Shown here: positions 27,140 through 36,033 of the stretch, piece by piece
Position numbering within the stretch: position 1 is the stretch's first letter
How the letters are laid out: every line of letters starts with the position of its first letter
Source of the DNA: an uncultured Fusobacteriaceae bacterium
Lineage (GTDB): Bacteria > Fusobacteriota > Fusobacteriia > Fusobacteriales > Fusobacteriaceae
NCBI GenBank assembly: GCA_947038515.1
Contig: CAMQWJ010000005.1
Span: 58,719 to 122,718, forward strand
Length of the DNA: 64,000 bases
Direction: 5' to 3'
The notes under the pieces: generated by a model
Database searches by the model: none
What the model was told of the DNA's origin: nothing
Seen by the model: the letters and a program-made list of their open reading frames with translations, nothing else
Translations under genes and position numbers: made by a program

Positions 27140-27175
27140 TAGCTCTAGCTAAAATTGAAGTTAGAGCTATTGTCA
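27140..27175 (+). terminator. Hairpin after the hydrogenase operon
   Basis: TAGCTCTAGCT (27140-27150) pairs with AGTTAGAGCTA (27159-27169), leaving an 8-base loop. Only a short T-poor tail follows, so termination may be partial or assisted. Confidence 0.55.
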
Positions 27176-27229
27176 TAACTTTAATATTTAAAATTGGAAA
27201 AATAAAAAATGTAAAAAATATTAAGAGCT

Positions 27230-27258
27230 TTGACAAGTGGAAATATATGTATTATAAT
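27230..27258 (+). promoter_or_regulatory. Consensus promoter for the peptidase-mreC housekeeping operon
   Basis: TTGACA (27230-27235) and TATAAT (27253-27258) are perfect consensus boxes with a 17-base spacer. The start would fall near 27265, 26 bases before ATG 27291. It is the best promoter in the window and probably drives the long downstream gene run. Confidence 0.9.
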
Positions 27259-27290
27259 ATAGGATAAAATAAAAAAAATTAGGAGGAAAT

Positions 27291-28397
27291 ATGGTGGACG
27301 AGGTTAGAGTAATAAATAATTTTTTAAATATGGTGAAAATATCTTCACCTTCACTAAATGAGAGAGAAATGGCAGACTATTTGAAAAAAGAACTTTCTGA
27401 AATGGGATTAGTAGTAATAGAAGATAATGCAGGAGATAAATATGGTGGGAATGCAGGGAATATAATTGCAGTACTTCCAGCACCTGGGAAAAAGAAATTA
27501 CTGTTCAGTGCTCATATGGATACAGTTGTACCTTGTGAAAAAATAACTCCTATAGTAAAAGATGGTGTTATATCAAGTGATGGAACTTCAGTTCTTGGAG
27601 CTGATGATAAAGCAGGAATTGCTGCTATAATAGAAATGATAAGAGATATAAAGGAAACTAACGTTGAACATCCAGAAATAATAGCTGTATTTTCAATAGC
27701 AGAAGAGATAGGATTGTTAGGTGCACAAAGTTTAGAGTTGGATAAATACAAACCAGATTATGCTTTTATAATAGATTCAGGGGGAACTCCAGGAACAGTT
27801 GTAGTTCAAACACCTTATTCAGCCAAAGGTGAGATAAAGATAATAGGAAAAACAGCTCATGCAGGTTTAGCACCAGAATTGGGAATAAATGCTCTAACAG
27901 TGGCTTCACATGCAATAACAAAAATAAAACTTGGAAGAATTGATTCTGAAACAACAAGTAATATAGGAATAGTAAAAGGCGGAAGTGCAGTAAATATTGT
28001 TATGCCAGAAGTAAGTATAACATATGAGGCACGTAGTTTCTCAGGAGATAAATTAAAAGGATTATTAAAAGAAACAATGGAGATATTTGAGGAGACTGCA
28101 AAAAGTTTTGGAGCTAAATGTGAACACCAAGTCAGTATAGGTTATAGTGGATACAAAATAGAAGAAGATTCAGAACTATTAAAAATATTAGCTAAGGCAA
28201 GTGAAAAAGCTGAAATTGAATTAAAAACAGTTTCTTCTGGTGGAGGTTGTGATGCAAATATTTATAGTGGTAGAGGAATACCTTCTATAAATTTAGGAAT
28301 AGGAATGAGTAATGTTCATACTTGTAATGAAACTATAAAAATAGTGGATATTGTAAACTGTACTAAATTAATTTCTGCAATAGTTAAAAGTGTTTAA
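27291..28397 (+). CDS. M20-family metallopeptidase (peptidase T-like)
   Basis: A 368-residue cytosolic dizinc aminopeptidase of the M20 family. Metal and catalytic residues are seen in SAHMDTVVP (His-x-Asp), the GADDKAG Asp, AEEIGLLGA (Glu-Glu), the IDSGG Asp and the NVHTCNE histidine near the C-terminus. RefSeq-type names for such proteins are M20/M25/M40 hydrolase or PepT-like. It would trim short peptides, fitting an amino-acid-fermenting anaerobe. The site AGGAGGAAAT precedes ATG. It heads the operon and ends 2 bases before mreC. Confidence 0.85.
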   Translation: MVDEVRVINNFLNMVKISSPSLNEREMADYLKKELSEMGLVVIEDNAGDKYGGNAGNIIAVLPAPGKKKLLFSAHMDTVVPCEKITPIVKDGVISSDGTSVLGADDKAGIAAIIEMIRDIKETNVEHPEIIAVFSIAEEIGLLGAQSLELDKYKPDYAFIIDSGGTPGTVVVQTPYSAKGEIKIIGKTAHAGLAPELGINALTVASHAITKIKLGRIDSETTSNIGIVKGGSAVNIVMPEVSITYEARSFSGDKLKGLLKETMEIFEETAKSFGAKCEHQVSIGYSGYKIEEDSELLKILAKASEKAEIELKTVSSGGGCDANIYSGRGIPSINLGIGMSNVHTCNETIKIVDIVNCTKLISAIVKSV

Positions 28398-28399
28398 AA

Positions 28400-29209
28400 A
28401 TGAATAAGAAAGAGAAGAAGAAAAATAAAAATAAAACAATGGTTATAATTGTAGTAATAGTAATTATATTTTTATTTAGATGGAAAATAGAGCCTTTTAA
28501 TAAAATGGTTGCTCAGTTTTTTTTACCTATTCAATCAAAAATATTTCTAATGACTGATAGTTTAAATAAAAGATATACAAATATTATAAATTATAAAGAG
28601 ATTTCGAAAGAAAAAGAAGAGTTGAGATTAAAAAATCTATTTTTACAAACAGAACAATTACAAACAGAAAATTTACGAGAAGAAAATGAGCGACTAAGAG
28701 AATTATTAAAATTACAAAAAAAAGATAAAAAAATAAAGTTTGGATTGGTTACATTTAGGGATTTAATGAATTTGTATGAGTTTTTCTATATTAATAGAGG
28801 AAAAGATGATGATATTACACCTAATATGGTTGTATTGTCAGGAAATAACGTGATAGGTAGAGTTATAGAAGTCTTTGATAATGTAGCAAAAATAGAAATG
28901 GTAACTAATGAAAATTTTGTAATAAGTTCAAAAACTGAAAGTGGAATAATGGGAATAGCAACAGGAAATCGTGAGTATAATAATAGAATAATATTTACTC
29001 CTAGCTTGGATAAAGAAAAAGTAAAAGTTGGAGAAATAATAATTAGTTCTGGAATTAGTGAAGTGTACCCTGAAGGTTTGGTTGTGGGAAAAATAGTAGA
29101 GAAAGTAGAGGATGAAGTGACTTATATTGTTGAGCCTTGTATTGATCTGATAAAATTGAAAGAAGTTATTTTGTATACTGAGAAGGTGAAAAATGGTAAG
29201 AGAAGATAA
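28400..29209 (+). CDS. mreC: Cell-shape protein MreC
   Basis: The 269-residue protein shows the MreC plan. A short basic cytoplasmic tail is followed by one membrane helix (residues about 14-30) and a coiled coil (about 60-110, rich in KEELRLKNLFLQTEQLQTEN-type heptads). A periplasmic beta domain contains NRGKDDDITPNMVVL and an EGLVVGKI segment near the C-terminus. It links MreB filaments to the elongasome that builds the lateral wall. No mreB or mreD lies next to it here, which is unusual compared with enteric mreBCD. The stop overlaps the next gene by 17 bases. Confidence 0.9.
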   Translation: MNKKEKKKNKNKTMVIIVVIVIIFLFRWKIEPFNKMVAQFFLPIQSKIFLMTDSLNKRYTNIINYKEISKEKEELRLKNLFLQTEQLQTENLREENERLRELLKLQKKDKKIKFGLVTFRDLMNLYEFFYINRGKDDDITPNMVVLSGNNVIGRVIEVFDNVAKIEMVTNENFVISSKTESGIMGIATGNREYNNRIIFTPSLDKEKVKVGEIIISSGISEVYPEGLVVGKIVEKVEDEVTYIVEPCIDLIKLKEVILYTEKVKNGKRR

Positions 29210-29798
29210 AATATTAAAAAATAAATTTTTTATTCAAATATTTTTTTTAATAATATTTATATTGGGTTCTACAAACTTATTTGCTACAAATAAAAAAATA
29301 TCAACATTGACCTCATTAAGGTTTAATGTTAATGATAAAAGTAGGGTAAATAATAAAGATGTGTCTACAGAATATGTTTTGAGTTTGGAGTTACCCAAAA
29401 TTTTGAAAAAAGAGGTATTGTCTCCTGAAGAAAAAAAAGGTGAAATATATATATATGAAAATGGAATGAAAACTATCTTTTTACCCTTCTTCAATCAAGT
29501 TATAAAAGAAAAAAGTGATGAAAATGAAATGAAAATACTAAATTTTATTAATCAAATTGTGGAGTTAGATAAAAAAGATAAAAATTTTAAAGATAAATAT
29601 TATTTGAAAGAATATAGAGAATTTCAAATTTCAAATTCATGGAAAATTGTGATAAAAGAATTTCAAAGTGTAAGTAACTATCTTATTCCCCAAATTTTAG
29701 AGGTATACTCAGGAACGACACATGTTTCTACACTAAAACTTTCTAATGTAGAGGTAAATCCTAGCTTTAAGAAAGAGGATTTTATTTTAAAAGAATGA
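29193..29798 (+). CDS. Exported protein, LolA-like carrier candidate
   Basis: The 201-residue protein begins with a positive stretch and a hydrophobic signal segment (IFFLIIFILGSTNLFA) ending in a good signal peptidase site. The mature part alternates short beta strands with charged loops. The last strand, LKLSNVEVNPSFKKEDFIL, resembles the C-terminus of LolA/outer-membrane lipoprotein-sorting proteins, where an N-P-x-F-x-x-x-x-F pattern is common. It overlaps mreC and is coupled to recO by ATGA. Lipoprotein carrier function is a suggestion from fold style only. Confidence 0.5.
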   Translation: MVREDKILKNKFFIQIFFLIIFILGSTNLFATNKKISTLTSLRFNVNDKSRVNNKDVSTEYVLSLELPKILKKEVLSPEEKKGEIYIYENGMKTIFLPFFNQVIKEKSDENEMKILNFINQIVELDKKDKNFKDKYYLKEYREFQISNSWKIVIKEFQSVSNYLIPQILEVYSGTTHVSTLKLSNVEVNPSFKKEDFILKE

Positions 29799-30451
29799 AA
29801 GAGATAAAATGTGAAGGAATAGTACTTAGTAAAACTGAATATGGAGATGGAGACCTTTATGTAACTATTTTTACTGAAAATGAGGGAAAGATTAGTTTTA
29901 ATGTGAAAGGGATAAGAAAAAGTAAGACAAGAGAGCAGAGTGCTGTGGATATTCTCACATGTTCTAATTTTATTTTTATAAAAAAAAATGAAAATTATTC
30001 AATTAGAAAATTTGAAACAGTTAATTCTTATTCAGTTATAAAAAGTGATATAGATAGGATATCAATGGGGTTATATATAATTTCAGTAGTTAATAAATTA
30101 AGTCATGATGGAAGTATTAGTTCTAAAAATTATGAATTGTTGAAAAAGACTTTAGATTATTTTGAAAAGAAAAATAAAAAAGAAGAAAATCTATTATGTG
30201 TTCTATATTTTTTGTATAAATGGTCTGAATATGAAGGAATATTTGCAGATGAAATAGATGAATGGATAAAAATAGATTCTGAGGCTAAAAATAATATTAT
30301 TTTAAATGAATTATTAAATAAAAAAATAAAGAAAATACTAGAGAAAAATTATTTAGAATATGATATAATAAAAACTATTGTATTGTATGAAAAATATATA
30401 AACTATCATTGTGAAGGAACATTAAATATAAAAAACTTTTTATTGGGGTGA
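29795..30451 (+). CDS. recO: DNA repair protein RecO
   Basis: RecO loads RecA with RecR at single-strand gaps. The 218-residue protein starts with the OB-fold signature, CEGIVLSKTEYGDGDLYVTIFT, with EGKISFNVKGIRKSKT following, then continues as the helical RecO domain. The typical C-terminal C-x2-C...C-x2-C zinc finger is absent, and only scattered cysteines occur, as in some reduced RecO proteins. Start ATG overlaps the upstream stop. Confidence 0.88.
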   Translation: MKEIKCEGIVLSKTEYGDGDLYVTIFTENEGKISFNVKGIRKSKTREQSAVDILTCSNFIFIKKNENYSIRKFETVNSYSVIKSDIDRISMGLYIISVVNKLSHDGSISSKNYELLKKTLDYFEKKNKKEENLLCVLYFLYKWSEYEGIFADEIDEWIKIDSEAKNNIILNELLNKKIKKILEKNYLEYDIIKTIVLYEKYINYHCEGTLNIKNFLLG

Positions 30452-30455
30452 AAAA

Positions 30456-30923
30456 ATGGAGTTAGTAAAAATTATTGATTATATTGACGAAAGTTTAATA
30501 TGTTTGGATCTAAAAAGTAAAAATAAAGAAGAAATGTTGAAAGAACTAGGAAAATTAATAGGAAAATCAAAAAATATAATAGATGAAAAAGAAGTGTATA
30601 AAGCATTAACTGAGAGAGAAAAAATAGGAAGTACGGGAATTGGAAAAGGGGTAGGAATACCTCATGCTAAAACTGAGAGTGCAATAGGTTTGACAATTGC
30701 ATTTGGAATAAGTCGTTCTAAAATAGAATTTGATTCTTTAGATGAAGAAAAAGTTAGTATTTTCTTTGTTTTTGCATCTCCTTTAAAAGATGGACAAACA
30801 TATTTAAAAGTTCTTGCTAGAATTTCTAGATTGTTGAGAGAAGAAAATTTTAGAAAAAAATTATTAAGTGCTAAAACTGAAAAAGAAGTAATCGAACTTA
30901 TTAGAGTTGAAGAGGGGATTTAA
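30456..30923 (+). CDS. PTS EIIA domain protein, PtsN/fructose type
   Basis: A 155-residue EIIA of the mannitol/fructose/nitrogen class. The block TGIGKGVGIPHAKT holds the phosphorylatable histidine (near residue 70), and EKVSIFFVFASPLKDGQTYLKVLARISRLL is the second family segment. No EIIB, EIIC or sugar gene is beside it, so a regulatory PtsN-like role is more likely than transport. It sits between recO and nrdR, directly adjacent to nrdR with no gap. Confidence 0.85.
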   Translation: MELVKIIDYIDESLICLDLKSKNKEEMLKELGKLIGKSKNIIDEKEVYKALTEREKIGSTGIGKGVGIPHAKTESAIGLTIAFGISRSKIEFDSLDEEKVSIFFVFASPLKDGQTYLKVLARISRLLREENFRKKLLSAKTEKEVIELIRVEEGI

Positions 30924-31415
30924 ATGAGATGTCCATATTGTTTAAATGAGGATACTAAAGTAATAGATAGTCGTCCGTATTTTGAGGGTGAATCTATAAA
31001 AAGAAGAAGAGAGTGTCCTAATTGTGAAAAAAGATTTACTACATATGAAACAGTAGAACTTTCTCAAACTTTTGTAATTAAAAAATCTGGTGGTAGAGAA
31101 AAATTTGATAGGGATAAAATCATTAGAGGATTAGAGTTAGCAACAATAAAAAGAGATGTTCAACATGAAAAATTAGAAACGATTGTTTTTGATATAGAGA
31201 AAACTATTCAAAATAATTTAAATAGTGAGATTACAAGTACTGAATTAGGAAATTTAATATTAGAAAAATTATTTCAACTTGATGAAGTAGCTTATGTAAG
31301 GTTTATGTCTGTATATAAAGATTTTAAAGATATCAAATCTTTTGTAGAGATAGTAGAAAAAGTTAATCAGAAAAAAATATTGGAAGAAGATGGAAATAAA
31401 AATGAATATGAATAA
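30924..31415 (+). CDS. nrdR: Transcriptional repressor NrdR
   Basis: NrdR senses ATP/dATP and represses ribonucleotide reductase genes. The 163-residue protein has the N-terminal zinc ribbon, C3-x2-C6 (MRCPYC) with C31-x2-C34 (CPNC), including SRPYFEGESIKRRREC. The ATP-cone domain, VIKKSGGREKFDRDKI onward, extends to the C-terminus. Length and order are standard. Confidence 0.95.
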   Translation: MRCPYCLNEDTKVIDSRPYFEGESIKRRRECPNCEKRFTTYETVELSQTFVIKKSGGREKFDRDKIIRGLELATIKRDVQHEKLETIVFDIEKTIQNNLNSEITSTELGNLILEKLFQLDEVAYVRFMSVYKDFKDIKSFVEIVEKVNQKKILEEDGNKNEYE

Positions 31416-31866
31416 AAAAATTCTGTTAATAAATGGACCAAATTTAAATTTATTAGGAATTAGAGAGCCAGATATTTATGGTAATGAAACCTTGAAAGAA
31501 ATAGAAAGAAGAATAGAAGAAAAATCAAAAAAAATGGGTTTTAATTTAGAGTGTTGTCAGTTTAATTCAGAAGGTAAAATTATTGATAAAATTCAAGAAG
31601 CTTATATTGAAAAAAAAGATTATATAATAATTAATCCAGGAGGGTATACTCACTATAGTGTAGCTATTAGGGATGCAATAACCTCAGTAGGAATAGAAAC
31701 TATAGAAGTTCATCTTTCAGATATAAGTAAGAGAGAGGATTTTAGAAAAATATCTTTAATAAGTGATGTAGCAATTAAGACAATAATGGGACATGGTAGT
31801 CTAGGATATGATTTAGCATTGGAGTTTATCCAAGAAAAAATAGAAAAAAAGCAGGAGAAAAAATGA
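31402..31866 (+). CDS. aroQ: 3-dehydroquinate dehydratase, type II
   Basis: It dehydrates 3-dehydroquinate to 3-dehydroshikimate in the shikimate pathway. The marks are INGPNLNLLGIREPDIYG with the active-site Tyr/Arg loop, INPGGYTHYSVAIRDAI with the catalytic-site Asn and His, and VHLSDISKREDFR. Three in-frame ATGs exist (31390, 31402, 31408), all overlapping the end of nrdR. 31402 is chosen because a GGA-type site lies about 7 bases upstream, but 31408 would give the tightest family N-terminus. Confidence 0.93.
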   Translation: MNMNKKILLINGPNLNLLGIREPDIYGNETLKEIERRIEEKSKKMGFNLECCQFNSEGKIIDKIQEAYIEKKDYIIINPGGYTHYSVAIRDAITSVGIETIEVHLSDISKREDFRKISLISDVAIKTIMGHGSLGYDLALEFIQEKIEKKQEKK

Positions 31867-32813
31867 AAATTTTATTTATGGGTACTCCAGAATTTGCGGT
31901 AGAATCGTTAAAAAAATTAAAAACAAAACATGAAATAGTGGGTATTATCACAAAAGTAGATAAACCTAATAGTAGCAGAGGAAAAAAAATAATATATAAC
32001 CCTGTTAAACAATATGGATTAGATAATGATATTGCAGTGTATCAGCCTGAAAACATAAGGACTGAAGAAACTTATAACATGATTAAGGAAATGAATCCAG
32101 ATTTAATTGTTGTTGTTGCATATGGGAAAATAATCCCTAATAATATTATAGAATATCCTAAATTTGGGATAATAAATGTACATTCATCAATATTACCTAA
32201 ATTCAGAGGAGCAGCACCTATTAATGCGGCAATAGTAGAGGGAGAAGTGGAAACAGGAGTGACTATTATGGATATAGTCCAAGAACTTGATGCAGGTGCT
32301 ATAATTAAAGTTTCAAAAACAGAGATACAAGAAGAAGATAATTTCTTGACTCTTCATGACAGATTGAAATTTTTAGGTGCTGATTGCTTATTAGAGGCTG
32401 TTGAAGAAATCTTTACTAATAAGGCTATAAAGAGAGAACAAGAACATGAGAAAGCAACTTTTGTAAAGCCTTTTAAAAAAGAAGATTTAAAAATTAAATG
32501 GGAAAAAACAAGTTTTGAAATTAATAATTTTGTACGAGGGATGACACCTTTTCCTAGTGTATTTACAAAGTTAGGAGATAAAATTATTAAAGTTTTAGAA
32601 GTTGAAAAAATAGAAAATGAAAAAATAGAAGATGAAAATTTTCAAGGAAAAATCGGAGAAGTTGTAGGAAAAGTTAAAAATAAAGGTTTTGTCATAAAAA
32701 CTGGTGATGGAGCTATAATATTAAAAAAGTTGAAGCCTGAAAATAAAGGGGCTATAACAGGTGCAGATAGCATTAATGGTAAATTACTTGAAATAGGTAA
32801 TGTTTTTAGTTGA
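31863..32813 (+). CDS. fmt: Methionyl-tRNA formyltransferase
   Basis: Fmt adds a formyl group from 10-formyl-THF to Met-tRNAi. The 316-residue protein begins MKILFMGTPEFAVESLKKL, with the NVHSSILPKFRGAAPINAAI formyl-transfer motif (catalytic Asn and His), a GVTIM...LDAG segment and a C-terminal OB-like domain. Its partner folD, which makes the folate donor, is the next gene and starts after a short overlap region. It is coupled to aroQ by ATGA. Confidence 0.96.
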   Translation: MKILFMGTPEFAVESLKKLKTKHEIVGIITKVDKPNSSRGKKIIYNPVKQYGLDNDIAVYQPENIRTEETYNMIKEMNPDLIVVVAYGKIIPNNIIEYPKFGIINVHSSILPKFRGAAPINAAIVEGEVETGVTIMDIVQELDAGAIIKVSKTEIQEEDNFLTLHDRLKFLGADCLLEAVEEIFTNKAIKREQEHEKATFVKPFKKEDLKIKWEKTSFEINNFVRGMTPFPSVFTKLGDKIIKVLEVEKIENEKIEDENFQGKIGEVVGKVKNKGFVIKTGDGAIILKKLKPENKGAITGADSINGKLLEIGNVFS

Positions 32814-32857
32814 AAATAGGAATTAATAGAAGTTCTAGCAAGAAAGTGAGGAAAAAT

Positions 32858-33697
32858 ATGTTGATTGATGGAAGAAAAATATCTTCTGAAATAAAAGTTG
32901 AGTTAAAAGAAGAAATAGAAAAATTAAAAAATGAAAAAGGACGAATTCCAGGTTTAGCAACAATTATTATTGGAAAAGACAAGGCTTCACAAATTTATGT
33001 AGGTTCTAAAGTTAAAACTTGTTCAGAAATAGGAATCCAAAGTTTTCTTTATGAATTAGCAGAAGATATAGAAGAAAAAGAAGTTTTAAAATTAATAGAA
33101 GAGCTTAATATTAGATCTGAAGTAGACGCTATTCTAGTTCAACTGCCTCTTCCAAAGCAAATAAGTGAGAAAAAAATAATGAATACAATCATTCCTTCTA
33201 AAGATGTAGATTGTTTTTCAAATGAAAATATAGGGAGAATGTTTTTAAATCCAAATACAGACATAAGACCTTGTACACCAGCAGGAATACTAGAATTACT
33301 TTCAAGATATTCTGTAAAATTAGAAGGTAAAAAGGTTGTTATTTTAGGAAGAAGTAATATAGTAGGAAAACCAATTGCAATAATGTTGATTTCAAGTGGA
33401 GCCACTGTTACAGTATGTAATAGTAAAACAGTTGATTTAGAAAAAATAATAAAGAAAGCTGATATCCTTATTTCGGCAATTGGAAAAAGTAAGTTTATTA
33501 AGAAAGAAATGATAAAAGAAAATGCTATAATAATTGATGTAGGAATTAATAGGGTAGATGGAAAAATAACTGGAGATGTAGATTTTGACGATGTCATTGA
33601 TAAAGTATCAATGATTACACCAGTTCCAGGGGGAGTAGGCCCCATGACAATTGCTATGCTACTGAAAAATACTGTAAATATGTATAGAAGAAATTAG
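32858..33697 (+). CDS. folD: Methylene-THF dehydrogenase/cyclohydrolase
   Basis: FolD converts 5,10-methylene-THF to 10-formyl-THF, the donor for the adjacent fmt. Start ATG 32858 follows GTGAGGA by 5 bases and gives the family N-terminus MLIDGRKISSEIK; a frame from TTG 32810 would add an unconserved leader. Motifs are YVGSKVKTC (catalytic Tyr and Lys), DAILVQLPLPK, KDVDCFS, the NADP block GRSNIVGKP and TPVPGGVGPMT. The length is 279 residues. Confidence 0.95.
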   Translation: MLIDGRKISSEIKVELKEEIEKLKNEKGRIPGLATIIIGKDKASQIYVGSKVKTCSEIGIQSFLYELAEDIEEKEVLKLIEELNIRSEVDAILVQLPLPKQISEKKIMNTIIPSKDVDCFSNENIGRMFLNPNTDIRPCTPAGILELLSRYSVKLEGKKVVILGRSNIVGKPIAIMLISSGATVTVCNSKTVDLEKIIKKADILISAIGKSKFIKKEMIKENAIIIDVGINRVDGKITGDVDFDDVIDKVSMITPVPGGVGPMTIAMLLKNTVNMYRRN

Positions 33698-33706
33698 GAG
33701 GGGAAA

Positions 33707-34159
33707 ATGAAACTTAGTACAGAAGATATAAAATTAATAGCTAAAAAAATGAAAAAAAGTGGTTTAACAGAAGTGGCATTAGAGGTAGACGGAGCAACAC
33801 TTATACTAAAAAATGAACCAGTGATAGAGAAAGAACAAGTTACTCATGAGGTAAAAAGAGTCGTTAGCAATGAAATAATAGAAGACGTAAAAAAAGAAAC
33901 TACAGAAAAAAAGAGTATAAAAGAAGAAGCGAAGATTTTATCACCTATGACAGGGACTTTTTATAGTAAATCTTCACCAGAAAACCCAGCTTTTGTTACA
34001 GAGGGAAGCGAAATTAGTGAAGGCTCTACTTTATGTATTTTAGAAGCGATGAAAATGATGAATGAGGTAAAAGCTACAAAAAATTATAAAATTTTAAAAG
34101 TATTATTCAAAGATGGAGAAATTGTAAAAAAAGGGGAACCATTATTTCTGGTTTCTTAA
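33707..34159 (+). CDS. accB: Biotin carboxyl carrier protein
   Basis: The 150-residue protein has an N-terminal helical segment (MKLSTEDIKLIAKKMKKSG), a charged linker (residues about 45-80) and a biotinyl domain with LSPMTGTFYSKSSPENPAFV and EAMKMMNEV, where the Lys is biotinylated. This is the AccB layout of acetyl-CoA carboxylase. accC, accA and accD are not adjacent, so it may instead serve another biotin enzyme. RBS is AGGAGGGG. Confidence 0.88.
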   Translation: MKLSTEDIKLIAKKMKKSGLTEVALEVDGATLILKNEPVIEKEQVTHEVKRVVSNEIIEDVKKETTEKKSIKEEAKILSPMTGTFYSKSSPENPAFVTEGSEISEGSTLCILEAMKMMNEVKATKNYKILKVLFKDGEIVKKGEPLFLVS

Positions 34160-34175
34160 TGAAAATAAGCTTTAT

Positions 34176-34204
34176 TTGTAATATTGAAGAATATATGCTA
34201 TTAT
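34176..34204 (+). promoter_or_regulatory. Candidate internal promoter before the CBS gene
   Basis: TTGTAA (34176-34181) and TATTAT (34199-34204) with a 17-base spacer lie in the 95-bp gap after accB, which is the largest break inside this half of the run. Confidence 0.45.
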
Positions 34205-34254
34205 AAATAAACAAGTACAAAATATTAAATTAAGAAAAAAGATTGGAGGGATAT

Positions 34255-34701
34255 ATGAAAAAAATTTCTGATGTTATGAATTCAAAAATAATTACTATAG
34301 AAAAAGAAACTACATTTCCTGAAATGATAAACTTAATGAAAGTGAATCATATAGGAAAATTACCAGTTGTTGAAAATGGAGAATTGGTTGGGGTGGTAAC
34401 ACGTGAAGACATGCTGTTAAGAAAAGGAGTAACTCCTATTCAACCAGTGTTAGCTTTTTGGGAAGTTATCATTGCATTACCTGATCATGGAGAATTTGAT
34501 AAAAAAATAAAAAAAATATCAGGGTATAAAGCTAGTGATATTATGAGCACAGATTTAAATATTTGTAAAAGTAATGAAATATTAGAAGATGTAATTACAA
34601 AAATGACAGAATCTTGCATTAGTTATTTTCTTGTTACTGATGATAATAAAAGTCTAGTTGGAATTTTAACAAAATCAGATTTAATAAATAAATGTTTTTA
34701 A
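34255..34701 (+). CDS. CBS-domain pair protein
   Basis: The 148-residue protein is made of two CBS motifs (ISDVMNSKIITIEKETT... and ASDIMSTDLNICKSNEIL...), each ending with a GVVTREDML or GILTKSDLI strand-helix. Such stand-alone pairs bind adenine nucleotides and act as energy-sensing modules. ATG 34255 follows GGAGGG by 4 bases; the frame also contains a TTG at 34243 that lies inside that site. The partner protein is unknown. Confidence 0.85.
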   Translation: MKKISDVMNSKIITIEKETTFPEMINLMKVNHIGKLPVVENGELVGVVTREDMLLRKGVTPIQPVLAFWEVIIALPDHGEFDKKIKKISGYKASDIMSTDLNICKSNEILEDVITKMTESCISYFLVTDDNKSLVGILTKSDLINKCF

Positions 34702-34741
34702 AAATTTCAAACTAATTAAAACGGGGAAGGTGCACTAAAAA

Positions 34742-36022
34742 TTGGATATAGAACAGAGTATTATCAGGGACGGAATTTTACTTTTTGTATTAATTTTTTT
34801 ATCAGGATATTTTTCTGCCTCTGAAACAGCGTTAACATCATTTAAAAACACAAACTTAGAGGGAATAGAAGGGAGTCATCCAAAGGAAGCAGACCTTCTA
34901 AAGAAATGGTTGAAATCTCCAAATAATATATTAACTGGAATTCTTTTAGGGAATAACTTAGTTAATATATTGGGAGCAACAATTGCAACCTCTTTAACAT
35001 TTAAAATAGTGGGTGGAAATGGTGGAAAAGCAATAGCAATTTCAACAACAGTGATGACTGTTGTTATTTTAATATTTGGAGAAATAACACCTAAAATAAT
35101 AGCTAAGAATCATGCAGTTATTATATCTAGAAAAGTTATAAAACCAATATATTATTTGTCTTTTATAGCTCGGCCATTAGTTAAAATTTTGATAACTTTT
35201 TCAAAAATACTTGGAAGAATATTTGGAATAAAAATTGTGGATGAAGCTACTTTAATGACAGAACAAGATATACTTTCATATGTAAATGTTGGTCAAGCAG
35301 AAGGAGTTATTGAAGAGGGTGAAAAAAATATGATTCACTCAATTTTTGAATTTGGAGAAACTACTGCAAAAGAGGTAATGACACCTCGAACTTCAATGTA
35401 TGCTATTGAAGCTTCTAAGACAATAGATGAAATATGGAATGAAATGTTAGAACAAGGATTTTCAAGAATACCAGTTTATAAAGACACAATAGATAATGTA
35501 ATTGGTATTTTATATATAAAAGATATATTAAATGGTGTAAAAGAAGGAAAAACAGATGTGTGTATTGATAAGTTTGTGAGAGTTCCGTATTTTGTTCCAG
35601 AAAATAAATCTATTATTGAAATTTTAAAAGAGTTTCAAACTCAAAAAGTTCATATAGCCACTGTTCTTGATGAATATGGTGGTGTTGTTGGACTAGTTAC
35701 AATAGAAGATTTAATAGAGGAAATAGTTGGTGAAATAAGAGATGAATTTGACCATGAAGAGGAAGATTTTATAATTAAGAAAGATGAAAAAACTTATGAA
35801 ATTGATGCAATGTTAGATATTGAAACATTAAATAAAGAGTTGGGAATATATTTGCCTAGTTCTGGAAATTATGAGAGTCTAGCAGGACTAATTCTTAATG
35901 AAATTGGGCGTGTTGCTACTATAAATGATGAACTTGAAATTAATGGTATCTTATTAAGAGTAATACAACTTGATAAATTAAGAATTTCTAAAGTAGAACT
36001 TGTAATTATTGGCTTAGAATAG
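34742..36022 (+). CDS. CNNM/CorC-family protein (HlyC-type hemolysin domain protein)
   Basis: A 426-residue membrane protein with an N-terminal DUF21/CNNM domain of about four spans (residues 5-170). A CBS pair follows (EVMTPRTSMYAIEAS... and KFVRVPYFVPENKSI...). A C-terminal CorC_HlyC domain comes after YGGVVGLVTIEDLIEEIVGEI. Members take part in Mg2+ or Na+ export and cation homeostasis. The start is TTG 34742, 9 bases after GGGGAAGGTG. The preceding CBS-pair gene may be functionally linked. Confidence 0.9.
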   Translation: MDIEQSIIRDGILLFVLIFLSGYFSASETALTSFKNTNLEGIEGSHPKEADLLKKWLKSPNNILTGILLGNNLVNILGATIATSLTFKIVGGNGGKAIAISTTVMTVVILIFGEITPKIIAKNHAVIISRKVIKPIYYLSFIARPLVKILITFSKILGRIFGIKIVDEATLMTEQDILSYVNVGQAEGVIEEGEKNMIHSIFEFGETTAKEVMTPRTSMYAIEASKTIDEIWNEMLEQGFSRIPVYKDTIDNVIGILYIKDILNGVKEGKTDVCIDKFVRVPYFVPENKSIIEILKEFQTQKVHIATVLDEYGGVVGLVTIEDLIEEIVGEIRDEFDHEEEDFIIKKDEKTYEIDAMLDIETLNKELGIYLPSSGNYESLAGLILNEIGRVATINDELEINGILLRVIQLDKLRISKVELVIIGLE

Positions 36023-36033
36023 GGGTTAAAAAG

